The notes under the pieces are model-generated. The model was not told the DNA's origin, made no database searches, and worked only from the letters and a program-made list of their open reading frames with translations. Position numbers and translations under genes: made by a program. A DNA stretch of 60,338 bases from Caulobacterales bacterium (GTDB lineage Bacteria; Pseudomonadota; Alphaproteobacteria; Caulobacterales; Caulobacteraceae), in the NCBI GenBank assembly GCA_017302335.1, contig JAFLCT010000003.1, positions 1 to 60,338 of the forward strand. Reading direction: 5' to 3'. Within the stretch, counting starts at the first letter, position 1, and each line of letters starts with the position of its first letter. Shown here piece by piece: positions 43,365 through 53,893 of the stretch.

Positions 43365-46300
43365 TTACCAGACCTTGTAGTTGAAGTTCACGAAGTAACG
43401 ACGACCGAACAGGTCGAAGTTGTCGTTCGAGTTACGACCCAGCCAGTGCGCCGGTTCGGCGTCGAAGGCGTTGACCACACCGGCACGGACCCGCAGGTCG
43501 TCGGTGACCTGATAGGCCATCGTGAAGTCGTGCTGGTTGAAGGCGCCCGTCTCCAGGTATTTGGCGAACTCACGGATATCCGGGTTGGCGACCAGAGCAT
43601 CGACGTCGCCGATCTCCTGGCTGCCCTGCCAGTCCCAATCCCACGAGACGGTCAGGCGGTCGGTGGGCTGCCAAGCCACGGTCGACAGGAAGCGGACGCG
43701 CGGCGAACCGATCGTGTCAGCGTAGATCGACGGGAAGGTCGGATCGGCGATGTTGGTGTAGTCGTTCTGCTCGATCGTCCAGGAACCGCGCAGGTTCCAG
43801 TTGATGCGACCCCAGTCCTGACCGATCACATCGACGATGTCGAAGCGATATTTGGCCGAGAAGTCGACGCCTTCCGCGGTCAGCTTGGCGTAGTTCAGCG
43901 AACCTTGGATGAAGCCGGTGACCATCCAGGTGGTCGGATCGCGCGTGATGGTGGCGCAGGCGGCCGCATTGATGGTCGGCTGGCTGACGCACTGGACGGC
44001 GTTCTGCTGGGCGGTCGTGGTCGCGATCGCGTCGGTGATCTCGATCTTATAGTAGTCGAGCACCAGCGAGAAGTTCGGGAAGTACGACGGCGTCCACACC
44101 ACCGAGGCGGTGAAGGAGTCCGAGGTTTCCGGGACCAGGAACGGGTTGCCGCCGGACAGGCCCGGAATGCCGCCCGTGCCGTAGGTCGGCTGGAAGGCGC
44201 CCGGATCGGTCGGGTTCACGAAGGTGAAAGCGTGGCCGTCGGCGGCCGACAGGGCGGCGCAGTTGGCCCGACGGTTAGCTTGGATGGTCGCGTCCGTCAG
44301 AGCGTTGATGTTCGAGACCAAACAGGGGTCCGCGAAACCGTTGGCGAAGGTCTGACCGTAGGGCGAATACAGTTCACCCAGGTTCGGCACGCGGATGGCC
44401 GTGTTCTGCGTGACGCGGAACAGCAGGTCGTCGATCGGACGCCAGGAACCCTGGATCGAGTAGGTGTCCTGGATGCCGACGGTGGTGTAGTCGGCGGTGC
44501 GATAGGCGCCCGAGATTTCCGCCGAACGGCCCAGCCAGCTATCCTGGAACAGCGGCACGCGCAGTTCGATAAAGGCTTCGCGGGTCTCGTAGGACACGGC
44601 CGGGAAGTCCGGGCCTTCGTTCAGGAACAGCATACGGCCGCCCGAGGGACCGTTGCGGCCGGTGCCCGAGGTGGTTTCCTTGCGGCTTTCAACACCCAGG
44701 GCGAAGCCCAGCGGACCGGCGCCCCAGAAGTCCCACAGTTCGCCGGACATGAAGCCCAGGAAGTCCTGCTGACGGTTCTGGTCGGTGACGAAGATCTCGG
44801 CGCCGATGAACTCACGCGCGGCGTCCGAGAAGCCGCCTTCACCGAAGATGCGCACGGGCACGCAGCGGTTGATCATGTCGTTGGTGATGCCCGAATACCC
44901 CAGGGCGACCGAACCGGAGGTCGGGATCGGATAGCCTTGAGCGCGGCGCAGTTGGGTGCGGCAGACGACCTCACCCGGGCGGCCGTTGACGATGCCCGCG
45001 GTGTCGACCACGGCGTCGGCGGCCATCTGCAGCTCGTTGTAACCGTCAGCCCGTTCCCAGTTGCGGTTGTTCATCTCGCCGTAGGTGTAGCCGACTTCCC
45101 AGTTCAGGTTCTTGATGAAGCCGACATCGCCCGCGTCGCCGCGCAGACCGATGACGTAACGTTGCAGGTCACGCTGGTTCAGTTGCGAACGGACGGTGGG
45201 GTACAGTTTGTGCTGGGCGCGCGGGTCGGCGATGGTCGAGGTGACCACGCCGGCCGAGTTGAAGATCTGGCGCATATTGTTCTGGATCGCCAGGCGCACG
45301 TTGGCCGGCAGATAGGCGTTGTCCAGGCCGATCTGCAGTTGGCCGTTCGTGGCCACCACCGGCGGGCTGGCCGGGTTATAGGCCGCGATGTTGAAGTCGT
45401 AGAAGGTGCGCTGACCGGCGTCGTAGGTCTCTTCCTCGGCGTATTTGGCTTCACCGAAGGCGGTGACGTTGTCCGACAGATCCCAGGTGAAGCCCGACTG
45501 GACGCGCCACTCTTCCGACTGCGGCAGACGCGACGAACCGCCTTGGTCGGTGTTCAACGACTGGCCGTTGCCGCCGTTGGAGGTGATGCGGTTGCCGGTG
45601 CCCTGACGGATCGAACCGAAGACCAGGGCCTGCGAGTTGCCGTTGCCGTCATAGAGGAAGGCGTTGTTCGGGTTGTTCGACGGAGCGATGTAGAAGCAGC
45701 CGGAGCTGTACGACGCGGTCGAGCAGGTCACGGGCGCCACGTCCGGGTCCGCCGCCGGCGAGGGCTGCACGCCCGTGGCCAGGATGGTGATGCCGCCGAA
45801 GCCGGTGCCGCGGATGAAGGTGCGGGCGTTGTTGATCAGGATGGCGTCCGGCACGCCGTCGGTCGGAGCCGTGGTCGGATCGACGTCCCAGCCGATCAGG
45901 GTCCAGCCTTCGCGCAGCCAGTCCATGTCGGCGTCGATGACCTGATCGTTCTCCTTGTACTCACCCGTCAGATAGACGTTCAGGGTGTCGTCGAACAGGT
46001 TTTCGCCCCACAGGAAGCCGATGCGGCTGGAAGCCTGGCCGTCCTGGTTGATCTGCGAATAGGCGCCGTCGATCTCCAGACCTTCGTAGTCGTCCTTCAG
46101 GATGAAGTTGACCACACCGGCCACGGCGTCCGCGCCGTAGACCGAGGCGGCGCCGCCGGTGATGACTTCGACGTTCTCGATCAGCAGACGCGGGATGGTG
46201 TCGACGTCGACCGACAGCGAACCCGGCGCCGAACCGACGTGACGGCGACCGTTGACCAGCACCAGGGTGCGGTTGGAACCCAAGCCGCGCAGGTTCAGCA

Positions 46301-46613
46301 GCGACAGGCCGCCGTCGTTCAGGTTCGAACCGGTGGTGTCTTCCGGCACGGTCGAGAAGGTCAGGGCGGGAATGTCGGCCAGATAGTCGATGACGTTGGC
46401 TTCACCCGACTGATCCATCTCCTCGCGGGTGACCTGGATCAGCGGCGTCGGGGCGTTGGTCGGGTCGCGACGGATGCGCGAACCGGTGACCACGACTTCC
46501 TCGACCTGGGTGGCGCCCCCGGCGGGGTCCTGGGCGTGGGCGGGAACGACGGCGACGGCCATCAGGCCAGCCAGCACGGTCGTACCGAAAAGATAGTTGC
46601 GCTTCAGTTGCAT
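43365..46613 (-). CDS. TonB-dependent outer-membrane receptor
   Basis: 1082 residues. Signal peptide 1-27 (ending 'AHAQ'), a TonB box region 'VEEVVVTGSRIRR', a plug with 'TPLIQVTREEMDQSGEANVIDYLADIPAL' (in outline), and a 22-strand barrel ending in 'RRYFVNFNYKVW', whose final aromatic residue suits outer-membrane insertion. It is of the large Caulobacterales type used for sugar, oligosaccharide or metal-chelate uptake. It sits between ftsZ and ftsA, which is unusual. A longer frame to 46778 has no leader. Confidence 0.95.
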   Translation of the reverse strand: MQLKRNYLFGTTVLAGLMAVAVVPAHAQDPAGGATQVEEVVVTGSRIRRDPTNAPTPLIQVTREEMDQSGEANVIDYLADIPALTFSTVPEDTTGSNLNDGGLSLLNLRGLGSNRTLVLVNGRRHVGSAPGSLSVDVDTIPRLLIENVEVITGGAASVYGADAVAGVVNFILKDDYEGLEIDGAYSQINQDGQASSRIGFLWGENLFDDTLNVYLTGEYKENDQVIDADMDWLREGWTLIGWDVDPTTAPTDGVPDAILINNARTFIRGTGFGGITILATGVQPSPAADPDVAPVTCSTASYSSGCFYIAPSNNPNNAFLYDGNGNSQALVFGSIRQGTGNRITSNGGNGQSLNTDQGGSSRLPQSEEWRVQSGFTWDLSDNVTAFGEAKYAEEETYDAGQRTFYDFNIAAYNPASPPVVATNGQLQIGLDNAYLPANVRLAIQNNMRQIFNSAGVVTSTIADPRAQHKLYPTVRSQLNQRDLQRYVIGLRGDAGDVGFIKNLNWEVGYTYGEMNNRNWERADGYNELQMAADAVVDTAGIVNGRPGEVVCRTQLRRAQGYPIPTSGSVALGYSGITNDMINRCVPVRIFGEGGFSDAAREFIGAEIFVTDQNRQQDFLGFMSGELWDFWGAGPLGFALGVESRKETTSGTGRNGPSGGRMLFLNEGPDFPAVSYETREAFIELRVPLFQDSWLGRSAEISGAYRTADYTTVGIQDTYSIQGSWRPIDDLLFRVTQNTAIRVPNLGELYSPYGQTFANGFADPCLVSNINALTDATIQANRRANCAALSAADGHAFTFVNPTDPGAFQPTYGTGGIPGLSGGNPFLVPETSDSFTASVVWTPSYFPNFSLVLDYYKIEITDAIATTTAQQNAVQCVSQPTINAAACATITRDPTTWMVTGFIQGSLNYAKLTAEGVDFSAKYRFDIVDVIGQDWGRINWNLRGSWTIEQNDYTNIADPTFPSIYADTIGSPRVRFLSTVAWQPTDRLTVSWDWDWQGSQEIGDVDALVANPDIREFAKYLETGAFNQHDFTMAYQVTDDLRVRAGVVNAFDAEPAHWLGRNSNDNFDLFGRRYFVNFNYKVW

Positions 46614-46713
46614 TAGATAGGCCCCAAGCTTCGTGTGATGCGGATGCGCAGCATACGAGTCGCATACTGCACTTGGGCCTGACGCTAGCCGTACGATCAT
46701 GCTGGTCGCAACA

Positions 46714-46734
46714 TAATTGCCGCAATTACGGCAA
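46714..46734. promoter_or_regulatory. Overlapping palindromes upstream of the TonB receptor
   Basis: TAATTG-CCG-CAATTA (46714-46728) is a perfect palindrome, and TTGCCG (46717-46722) pairs with CGGCAA (46729-46734). The site is 100-120 bases upstream of the receptor start, between ftsA and the receptor. It has the size and symmetry of an operator for a dimeric regulator. Confidence 0.45.
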
Positions 46735-46835
46735 CGTAAGCACCGTGTTGTAACAATACGGACACAGTTTCGCTGCAAGCGCGAAGGGACGCGCCGAAGC
46801 GCGCCCCTTCAAAAAGCTAGAAAAAACCGAGGAGT

Positions 46836-48158
46836 TTAAAGGTTGTCGCGAAGCCATCCGGCGGCGCGCGCCAGAATGTGGCCACGATGGACGCGCGGCG
46901 CGTCCGCCGCCCCGATCGGTCGCGTCATCAGCTTACGCGCCGAAACAGCCTCGCGCGGTCCGTAGGCGGCGCGCAGCAGGACCCCGGCCGAGGCGCAGAA
47001 GGCCGGGCCGGAGGCGGCGTCGGCCAGGTGCGGCGCGCGCTGCGGCTTGCCCAGACGGACGGGGCGGTCGAACACCCGCACGGCCAGTTCGCGCACGCCG
47101 TTCAACTGGCTGGCACCGCCGGTCAGAACCACGCTGGCGCCGGGATCGACCAGAGCGCCCTTGTCGCGCAAACGGTCGCGCATCAGCTCCAACGTCTCTT
47201 CCACGCGCGGAGCGATGACGGTCTTGAGCATGGAGCGCGGCACCACGACCGGCCCCGCGGACGGATCCTCGCCACGCGGCGGAGCCTCCAGCATCTCGCG
47301 GTCTTCATTGGCCGACGCCATAGCCGAACCGTGCAGGGTCTTCAGACGCTCGGCTCCGGCCCGACTTGTGGACAGGCCCCGGGCGATGTCGGCCGTGACG
47401 TGGTCGCCGCCGACGCCCAGGCTCTCGACGTGCAGCAGCGAGCGACCGCCCCAGACCGCCGCCGAGGTGACGCCGCCGCCCATGTCGATGCAGACGCAGC
47501 CCAGATCCATCTCATCGCCTTCCAGCGCCGCCAGAGACGTGACGACCGGCGCCGCCGCCACCCCCTGGAGGTCCAGATGGGCCAGCTCCAGGCAGTGGCT
47601 GAGGATCGAGAAGGCGCTCTCGGCCATGGAGACGACCAACAGGTCCAGGCCCAGCGATCCGCCACGCATGGACCGCGGATCGTGCACGCCCCGCGCGCCG
47701 TCCACCGACCAGGAGACGGGCAGCACGTGGATCGGCCGCCGATTGGGCAGTTTCAACTGGGCTAGGGCCATGGCGATGGCGCGGGCCAGGTCGGCGTCGT
47801 CAACAGGCTTGGCGCCCAGGGACACCTGTGCGCGCAGCCGGTGGCTGGCCATCTGGCCGATGGCGGTGGTGACGACGACGCCGGAGACCGGCGCACCGGC
47901 GGCGCGCTCGGCGCGCTCCACGGCGTGACCGATGGCTCCCGCGGCCTCTTCCAGATTGATGACGCCGCCGCCCTTGATCCCCTTGGACTGGACATGGCTG
48001 GCGCCCGCCACGCGAATGGTGCGGTCGGCGTGGCGCACACCGTCGGGCCGCATGATGAAGCAGGAGACCTTGGAATGGCCGAGGTCGAGGGCCGCCACCA
48101 CCGGCGCCCGCGCGGCGCCCAGCGCCTCCCCTTGATTGTCACGCACCCGTCCGGCCAT
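46836..48158 (-). CDS. ftsA: Cell-division protein FtsA
   Basis: 440 residues. Actin-like ATPase tethering FtsZ to the membrane. The opening 'VVAALDLGHSKVSCFIMRPDG', the phosphate loop 'CVCIDMGGGVTSAAVW', 'VVLTGGASQLNGV' and the C-terminal amphipathic helix 'ILARAAGWLRDNL' are all present. It follows ftsQ by 20 bp. Downstream lies a receptor instead of ftsZ. Confidence 0.95.
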   Translation of the reverse strand: MAGRVRDNQGEALGAARAPVVAALDLGHSKVSCFIMRPDGVRHADRTIRVAGASHVQSKGIKGGGVINLEEAAGAIGHAVERAERAAGAPVSGVVVTTAIGQMASHRLRAQVSLGAKPVDDADLARAIAMALAQLKLPNRRPIHVLPVSWSVDGARGVHDPRSMRGGSLGLDLLVVSMAESAFSILSHCLELAHLDLQGVAAAPVVTSLAALEGDEMDLGCVCIDMGGGVTSAAVWGGRSLLHVESLGVGGDHVTADIARGLSTSRAGAERLKTLHGSAMASANEDREMLEAPPRGEDPSAGPVVVPRSMLKTVIAPRVEETLELMRDRLRDKGALVDPGASVVLTGGASQLNGVRELAVRVFDRPVRLGKPQRAPHLADAASGPAFCASAGVLLRAAYGPREAVSARKLMTRPIGAADAPRVHRGHILARAAGWLRDNL

Positions 48159-48178
48159 GCCCGCCGCTACTCCCCGAA

Positions 48179-49060
48179 CTACGCTTCGCCGCTCTCGGAG
48201 GGCCGGACGGCGATCTCCTCGGGCGTTCTCAGATCGACCCGGGCGAAGCCCAGGTCCAGCAACCGTTCACGTTGATCCAGGGCGTCCAGCCGGATCAGGG
48301 CCTCGTCCTGATCGACGGCCGGAAGCTGGATCAGGGAGCCGTCCTTCAGGCGCAGGTCCCAGCGACGCTCGTCCACGCGCACGACGGCGTCGATGCGGCT
48401 CATCAGACGCGGGCGCTGAGCCAGCAGCGGCAGGACATCGGCGGCGGCCTGGTCGGCCCCCCGGCCCACCACCAGCGGTAGGCGCGGATAGCGGGCGGCC
48501 TGGGCGCCGGGAATGACCTTGCCCGCGCCGTCGATGACGAAGGCGCGGCCCGCGTTCTGCCAAACGGCGAGGCGGTCGTGTTCCTTGACCTCGACGATCA
48601 GGGTGTCGGGCAACAGGCGCACCACGCGCGCCTCCTTGACCCAACCGACCGACTGGACCCGCTGACGCAGCAGATCCAGGTCGAGACCCGTGATGGGCGC
48701 GCCCGCTTCGAGTTGCAGGGCCTGCTGGATGGCGGGTTGGGCCTCGGCCGAGGCTCCGGTGATATGGACGCGACGCAGCTTCAGCCCCAGGCCGGTGGTG
48801 ACCCCGTCCACACCGTTCGAGACGGCGGCGCCGATGCGTTCGGCCCGAGCGCCCGTGGCCAGCACGGCGACCAGGACCAGGCAGCCGGCGGCCATGCTGA
48901 TCATCACCGCGCGGGGCGACAGGTCCAGCCGACCGATGGCGGCGACCTTGGCGGGCGTGGCGGGAGCGTTGCGAGCACCTTTGCCGCGCGCGGAAGCGGG
49001 CGCGCCGCGTCGCGGCGCCTGCGCGCTCTGACGTCGACCGCCGCGGACTACCGCAGGCAT
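48179..49060 (-). CDS. ftsQ: Cell-division protein FtsQ
   Basis: 293 residues from the ATG at 49060 (GGAGG 7 bases upstream); it overlaps the ddl stop. A basic cytoplasmic start, one membrane segment (about 52-74, '[20 protein letters not shown]'), then a POTRA domain ('[21 protein letters not shown]') and the FtsQ domain ('[30 protein letters not shown]', in outline). FtsQ links early and late divisome proteins. Confidence 0.93.
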   Translation of the reverse strand: MPAVVRGGRRQSAQAPRRGAPASARGKGARNAPATPAKVAAIGRLDLSPRAVMISMAAGCLVLVAVLATGARAERIGAAVSNGVDGVTTGLGLKLRRVHITGASAEAQPAIQQALQLEAGAPITGLDLDLLRQRVQSVGWVKEARVVRLLPDTLIVEVKEHDRLAVWQNAGRAFVIDGAGKVIPGAQAARYPRLPLVVGRGADQAAADVLPLLAQRPRLMSRIDAVVRVDERRWDLRLKDGSLIQLPAVDQDEALIRLDALDQRERLLDLGFARVDLRTPEEIAVRPSESGEA

Positions 49061-49983
49061 GAGGCGTCCTCCACCATCCACCGCACCAAGTTCGGATAAT
49101 CCATCCCGACGAAGGCGGCCTGCTCTGGAACGAGCGAGGTGGGCGTCATGCCGGGCTGGGTGTTGACCTCCAGCAAGACGAGATCGTCCTTAACATCGTC
49201 ATAACGAAAGTCGCTGCGCGATACGCCGCGACAGCCCATGGCGGCATGAGCCAGTTCGGCCTGGCGCAGGGCCTTTTCGAACACCGCGGGCGGCAAGTCG
49301 GCCGGCAACACGTGGCGCGAGCCGCCCGGCGCGTATTTGGCCTCGTAGTCGTAGAAGCCCTTGGTCGGGGTGATGTCGGTGATGGTCAGGGCGCGCGGTC
49401 CCGACTTTTCCCCAAGAACCGTGACGGCCAGTTCCTTGCCGGCGATGAAGGGTTCGACCATCACCTCTTCGCCATAGGTCCAGTCAGGCGCTCCGACGGC
49501 GGCGGCCGGCGGCTCGCCCTCACGCACCAGATAGACGCCGACCGAGGACCCCTCGGCGTTCGGCTTGACGACATAGGGGGGCGCAATGACGTGTCCGGCC
49601 GCCACGGCGCGGCGGTCGAACAGGCCGCCGCCGGGAACGACGACGCCTGCGGCCTTCAGCACCGCCTTGGACTTGTCCTTGTCCATCGCCAGGGCCGATG
49701 AAAGCACGCCCGAGTGGGTGTAGGGGACAGCCAGGGTCTCCAGCACGCCCTGGACGCAGCCGTCCTCGCCCCATTCGCCGTGCAGGGCGTTGAAGGCGAC
49801 ATCGGGCTTCAGCCGCGTCAGCACCTCGGCCAGGTCACGGTCAGCATCGACGCGAGTGACGCGATAGCCGGCCGCCTCCAGGGCCTTGGCGCAGCCCTCG
49901 CCCGACGACAGCGACACCTCGCGCTCCGACGACAGTCCGCCCATCAGGACGGCGACGTGGATTTCGGAGGGCGGGCGGGTCAT
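49048..49983 (-). CDS. ddl: D-alanine--D-alanine ligase
   Basis: 311 residues. ATP-grasp enzyme that makes the D-Ala-D-Ala end of the peptidoglycan precursor. '[20 protein letters not shown]', '[18 protein letters not shown]' and '[20 protein letters not shown]' are diagnostic. It overlaps ftsQ by 13 bases. Confidence 0.96.
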   Translation of the reverse strand: MTRPPSEIHVAVLMGGLSSEREVSLSSGEGCAKALEAAGYRVTRVDADRDLAEVLTRLKPDVAFNALHGEWGEDGCVQGVLETLAVPYTHSGVLSSALAMDKDKSKAVLKAAGVVVPGGGLFDRRAVAAGHVIAPPYVVKPNAEGSSVGVYLVREGEPPAAAVGAPDWTYGEEVMVEPFIAGKELAVTVLGEKSGPRALTITDITPTKGFYDYEAKYAPGGSRHVLPADLPPAVFEKALRQAELAHAAMGCRGVSRSDFRYDDVKDDLVLLEVNTQPGMTPTSLVPEQAAFVGMDYPNLVRWMVEDASCLR

Positions 49984-50069
49984 GCGGGACTCGAAAACGG
50001 GCGCGAGCCGCCTTGATCGCCGAAGGTTGGTTTACGTCGGGTTTACCAACGGCGGGCGCGACGGGATTT

Positions 50070-50999
50070 TCAGCCCTGGCGCCCGATCCGCTTGATCTCC
50101 CAGTCCAACTGGACGCCGGTCTTCTTCAGGACGTCGGCGCGCACCGCTTCGCCCAGGCCCTCGATGTCGGCGGCGGTGGCTTCGCCGGGGTTGATCATGA
50201 AGTTCGAATGCAGCTCGCTGAACATGGCGCCGCCGCCCCCAAGCGGAGCAGGCGCGACGTGGAGTTTCCCGCGCCAGCCCGCCTCGTCGACCAGTTTCCA
50301 ACTGGAATGGTCGGGCGGGTTCTTGAAGGTCGAGCCGCCGGTCTTTTCGCGGATCGGCTGGGTCTGTTCGCGACGGCTGGTGATCGCGTCAATGCGGGCC
50401 TGGACGGCCTCCGGCGCATCGGCCGTTCCGCGATAGACGGCCTCGACCCACAGGATGTCGGCGGGCGCCTCGGAATGGCGGTAGGTGTAGCCGAAGTCGG
50501 CCAGGGCGTAGTCGATCCGCTGACCCCGACGATTCAGACCCCAGGCCGAGACCAGCACATCCTTCGTCTCGGCGCCGTAGCAGCCCGCATTCATGGTCAG
50601 GGCGCCGCCGATGGTGCCGGGGATGCCCGCATAGAATTCCAGCCCAGCCAGACCCGCCCTGGCCGAAGCCTTGGCGACCATGGAATCCAGTGCGCCCGCG
50701 CCCGCCGTGAGGGTGTCGCCGTCGGTGGCGATCTGCGCCCAGGGACGACCGGCCAGGCGGATGACCACCCCCTCGACCCCGCCGTCGCGGACGATGACGT
50801 TGGAGCCGACGCCCAGAATGGTGACCGGCGTGGTTGGATCGAGCGCCTTGAGAAAGTCCGCCAGGTCCTCAGCATCGGCCGGAATGAACAGGGCGTCGGC
50901 CGCCCCGCCGACCCGGAACCAGGTGTAGGGTCCCAGGGGTTCGTTCAGGAGCAGCTTGCCGCGCACGGTCGGCAAGGCATCGATCCGGGCGTCATTCAT
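50070..50999 (-). CDS. murB: UDP-N-acetylenolpyruvoylglucosamine reductase
   Basis: 309 residues. FAD enzyme that makes UDP-MurNAc. '[20 protein letters not shown]', '[14 protein letters not shown]', '[21 protein letters not shown]' and 'GGSTFKNP' are the FAD/substrate motifs; the C-terminal '[20 protein letters not shown]' completes it. The start overlaps the GFA-gene stop (ATGA). Confidence 0.96.
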   Translation of the reverse strand: MNDARIDALPTVRGKLLLNEPLGPYTWFRVGGAADALFIPADAEDLADFLKALDPTTPVTILGVGSNVIVRDGGVEGVVIRLAGRPWAQIATDGDTLTAGAGALDSMVAKASARAGLAGLEFYAGIPGTIGGALTMNAGCYGAETKDVLVSAWGLNRRGQRIDYALADFGYTYRHSEAPADILWVEAVYRGTADAPEAVQARIDAITSRREQTQPIREKTGGSTFKNPPDHSSWKLVDEAGWRGKLHVAPAPLGGGGAMFSELHSNFMINPGEATAADIEGLGEAVRADVLKKTGVQLDWEIKRIGRQG

Positions 51000-51442
51000 A
51001 GTCGGCCTTGTCGGTCTTGCCGCGAGACCATGCCCTCGGCCCGTGGGTCATTGGGGTCGCTTTCGTGCTCGGGCATCCCGTCGCACAGTTGCAGCCAGGG
51101 CAACCGATCCTCGGCCCCATAGTGGCATTCAAGCTGTACATCCCCGGGCCGATCCAACGAGCCGATGGTGACGCAGTTCCAATCGCCCTTGTCATAGCCG
51201 AAGTAGAGCGGCGTGCCGCAGTCCCGGCAGAAGCCGCGTTGAGCGACGTTGGAACTCCGATAGTATGCCGGTTCCCCCCGGGTCCAGGTCAGCTCGGCCT
51301 TGTGCACGCCCGTCAGCCCAGCGAACACGTTGCCGACCGCCCGTTGGCACATACGGCAATGGCAGAAGTGCGTGCCCCTAGGCTTCGCCGACAGGGCGTA
51401 ACGGACCTTGCCGCACTGACAGCCGCCGGTGATGGGGGTCAC
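50996..51442 (-). CDS. GFA-domain zinc protein
   Basis: 148 residues from a GTG whose GTGA overlaps the murC stop; its own stop overlaps murB. Zinc-binding cysteines C8/C10, C27/C29/C32 and C72/C75 ('[10 protein letters not shown]', '[10 protein letters not shown]', 'FCRDCGTPL') are typical of the glutathione-dependent formaldehyde-activating (GFA/CENP-V) fold. A link with cell-wall synthesis is not known. Overlaps on both sides show it is translated as part of the mur operon. Confidence 0.92.
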   Translation of the reverse strand: MTPITGGCQCGKVRYALSAKPRGTHFCHCRMCQRAVGNVFAGLTGVHKAELTWTRGEPAYYRSSNVAQRGFCRDCGTPLYFGYDKGDWNCVTIGSLDRPGDVQLECHYGAEDRLPWLQLCDGMPEHESDPNDPRAEGMVSRQDRQGRL

Positions 51443-52896
51443 GCCAGCGCCTCCAACTGGGCCGGAAGCGCATAGGCCCAGGCGGTGATGTCGCCCGCGC
51501 CCAAGAGGACCACGAGGTCGCCCGACTTCGCCTCCGCCGCGATCACCTCGGCCAGCACGGCCGAGCTGTCCAGCGCCTGCACATGACGATGACCGTAGCG
51601 GCGCACGCCCTCGACCAGGGCGTGTTTGTCGACGCCCTCGATCGGCGCCTCCCCGGCCGGATAGACATCGGCGACGATGACGCTGTCGGCGTCTGAAAAA
51701 CAGGTCGAGAAGTCGTCCATCAGGTCGCGCAGACGGGTGTAACGGTGCGGCTGGACCACGGCGATGACGCGCCCGGCGCCCTCGCCTTCTCCATCCGGCG
51801 ACTGAGCCACCTGGCGGGCGGCCTTCAGCACGGCGGCGATCTCGACCGGATGGTGTCCGTAATCGTCGACGACGCGGACGCCGCCCACGACGCCGGTGGT
51901 GGTGAAGCGCCGCTTGACCCCGCCGAAACCGGCCAGGCCCCGGCGGATGGCGTCTTCGTCCACGTCCAGCTCGCGGGCCACGGCGATGGCGGCCAGGGCG
52001 TTGGAGACATTGTGCCAACCGGCCATGGGCAGGTGCAGATCCTCGATACGGATCGGCTCCTCCTCCGCGGTCGAACCCCGCCCCTGGATCACCACATCGA
52101 ACCGACAGCCGTCCGGTCCCATGCGACAGTTGTCGGCGCGGACCATGGCCTGGGGATTCAGGCCGTAGGTGACCATGCGGCGGTTGTCGATCGAGGCGAC
52201 CAGCTTCTGGACCTCGGGGTGGTCCAGACAGACGGCGGCGAAGCCGTAGAAGGGGATGTTCTCCACGAAATCGACGAAGGCCTTACGCACCCCGTCGAAG
52301 TCGCCCCAGTGGTCCAGATGTTCCGGGTCGATGTTGGTGACGATGGCCACGGTCGATTTCAGGCGCAGGAAGCTGCCGTCGCTCTCGTCGGCCTCGACCA
52401 CGATCCAGTCGCCGTCGCCGACCTTGGCGTTGGTGCCATAGGCGTTGATGATGCCGCCGTTGACCACCGTCGGGTCCAGGGCCGCCGCGTCCAGCAGGGC
52501 CGCGACCATCGAGGTCGTCGTCGTCTTGCCGTGGGTGCCGCCCACCGCGATCGAGAATTGCAGCCGCATCAACTCGGCCAGCATCTCGGCCCGACGGACC
52601 AGGGGGATGCGGCGATCGCGGGCGGCGACCATCTCGGGATTGTCGGGCTTGACGGCGGTCGAATAGACCACGGCCGAGACGCCCTCGCCCACATGGGCGG
52701 CGTCATGACCGATGAAAATCCTGGCGCCCAGTTTCTCCAGCCGCTCGGTGTTCGGACCCGCCTTGGCGTCAGAGCCTTGGACCGAATAGCCGATCTTCAG
52801 CATGATCTCGGCGATGCCGCTCATGCCGATGCCGCCTATGCCGACGAAATGGACGGGACCGAGGTCGAACGGAACGGGGCGAAGGCGACGGATCAT
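51439..52896 (-). CDS. murC: UDP-N-acetylmuramate--L-alanine ligase
   Basis: 485 residues. Adds L-Ala to UDP-MurNAc. The N-terminal UDP site '[19 protein letters not shown]', the P-loop [10 protein letters not shown] (120-129), '[13 protein letters not shown]' and '[16 protein letters not shown]' are all conserved. It is the first gene of the mur/fts run here: no murG or ftsW is upstream. Confidence 0.96.
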   Translation of the reverse strand: MIRRLRPVPFDLGPVHFVGIGGIGMSGIAEIMLKIGYSVQGSDAKAGPNTERLEKLGARIFIGHDAAHVGEGVSAVVYSTAVKPDNPEMVAARDRRIPLVRRAEMLAELMRLQFSIAVGGTHGKTTTTSMVAALLDAAALDPTVVNGGIINAYGTNAKVGDGDWIVVEADESDGSFLRLKSTVAIVTNIDPEHLDHWGDFDGVRKAFVDFVENIPFYGFAAVCLDHPEVQKLVASIDNRRMVTYGLNPQAMVRADNCRMGPDGCRFDVVIQGRGSTAEEEPIRIEDLHLPMAGWHNVSNALAAIAVARELDVDEDAIRRGLAGFGGVKRRFTTTGVVGGVRVVDDYGHHPVEIAAVLKAARQVAQSPDGEGEGAGRVIAVVQPHRYTRLRDLMDDFSTCFSDADSVIVADVYPAGEAPIEGVDKHALVEGVRRYGHRHVQALDSSAVLAEVIAAEAKSGDLVVLLGAGDITAWAYALPAQLEALA

Positions 52897-52949
52897 CCGC
52901 GCGTCATAGCCGCCTCTCCCCCCGGCTGGAAAGAGCGCCCGTCACGCCG

Positions 52950-53804
52950 TCAGGCGCCGTGCCATTCGCTCATGACGGCGCCCGCGGCCTGGGCGACGGC
53001 CACGCGATCGAGCTGCACCGCGATCACACAGACCGGACGATGATCGGGTCCAGACGCCCGACACCGAAAGGCGCGCCCGCTGGTGGGGAAACCGACCACG
53101 CGGCCTTCAAGCAACAGGCGATACCCCTGGGCCGGACGCTGGACCGGCTGATCGCCCTCGCCGCGAACCGTATAGGTGTAGGCGCGGCCGTTGCGACGCC
53201 CAATGCGCGAGGCGTCTTCTTCGAACACGGCGGCGATGCCCAGGGTCTGGACCGTGGCGGCCGCGGGCGCGCCCTGAAGGGGGTCGGCGTTCAGCACAGG
53301 GCAGTTTTCGCCCGTCAACCATGGACGGGGCAGCCAGAAACCTTCGACCTGCTCCCATCGGGCGGCGGCGTTGGGTTCGGCCATAAGGGCCGACTGGGTC
53401 CAGTCTCCAGGCGTCAGGCTGAGCTGGATGGTGCGTCGTTCCGGTCCCCACCCGGCCCGCGGCAGGCCGTCCGGGCGATCCGTTGCGCCGCCTTCCGACA
53501 ATGGCCCGCAGGCGAAGGGGATGCGAATGGAGAAGGTCCGGCCGACCAGGGGATCGGTCCCTTCAGTCCGCGCGCCTGATGCATACTGATCGGCCGCCGC
53601 GTTCGCGGCCGCGATCAGCTCGGCGCGAGCCAAGGCCGGAACCGGCAAAGGCGCGGCGGGGATAATCGGCGCAGGTTCGGGCGTCCGGGAATCTGATTCG
53701 GATTTCGCGCCGGGTTTGCACTGCGCCAGCACAAGGCCGATCAAGGCCACGGTCACCACGACGGCGCGTTTGGGACGGGTGGCGTCGGTGCGTTCCCCAA
53801 TCAT
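52950..53804 (-). CDS. Putative lipoprotein of unknown function
   Basis: 284 residues from the ATG at 53804 (ATGs at 53816 and 53834 are possible). The hydrophobic leader ends 'GLVLAQC', a lipobox. A Pro-rich linker is followed by 'TFSIRIPFACGPL' and a beta-rich part with 'TIQLSLTPGDWTQSALM', 'GFWLPRPWLTGENCPVL' and 'GRAFRCRASGPDHRPVCVIAVQLDRVAV' (in outline). I recognise no family. It is divergent from the SLC13 permease. Confidence 0.7.
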   Translation of the reverse strand: MIGERTDATRPKRAVVVTVALIGLVLAQCKPGAKSESDSRTPEPAPIIPAAPLPVPALARAELIAAANAAADQYASGARTEGTDPLVGRTFSIRIPFACGPLSEGGATDRPDGLPRAGWGPERRTIQLSLTPGDWTQSALMAEPNAAARWEQVEGFWLPRPWLTGENCPVLNADPLQGAPAAATVQTLGIAAVFEEDASRIGRRNGRAYTYTVRGEGDQPVQRPAQGYRLLLEGRVVGFPTSGRAFRCRASGPDHRPVCVIAVQLDRVAVAQAAGAVMSEWHGA

Positions 53805-53893
53805 GCCGCCAGACATAACACGACGGCGAGTCACAAGGCCAGCAAGGTCCCCGCGCTTGACCGGGGGCGGCCCGGCGGCCCACGAAGGCAGGC

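Noticed and set aside
43320..46616. A 1098-residue open frame on the plus strand
   Set aside because: It is the antisense of the TonB receptor; its composition (Asp/Val/Gly/Arg/His-rich, no domains) is the usual shadow of GC-rich codon bias.
46783..46810. A long hairpin (GAAGGG...CCCTTC) downstream of ftsA as a terminator
   Set aside because: The T/A run is on the wrong side for the minus strand, and no plus-strand gene precedes it, so termination is not supported.
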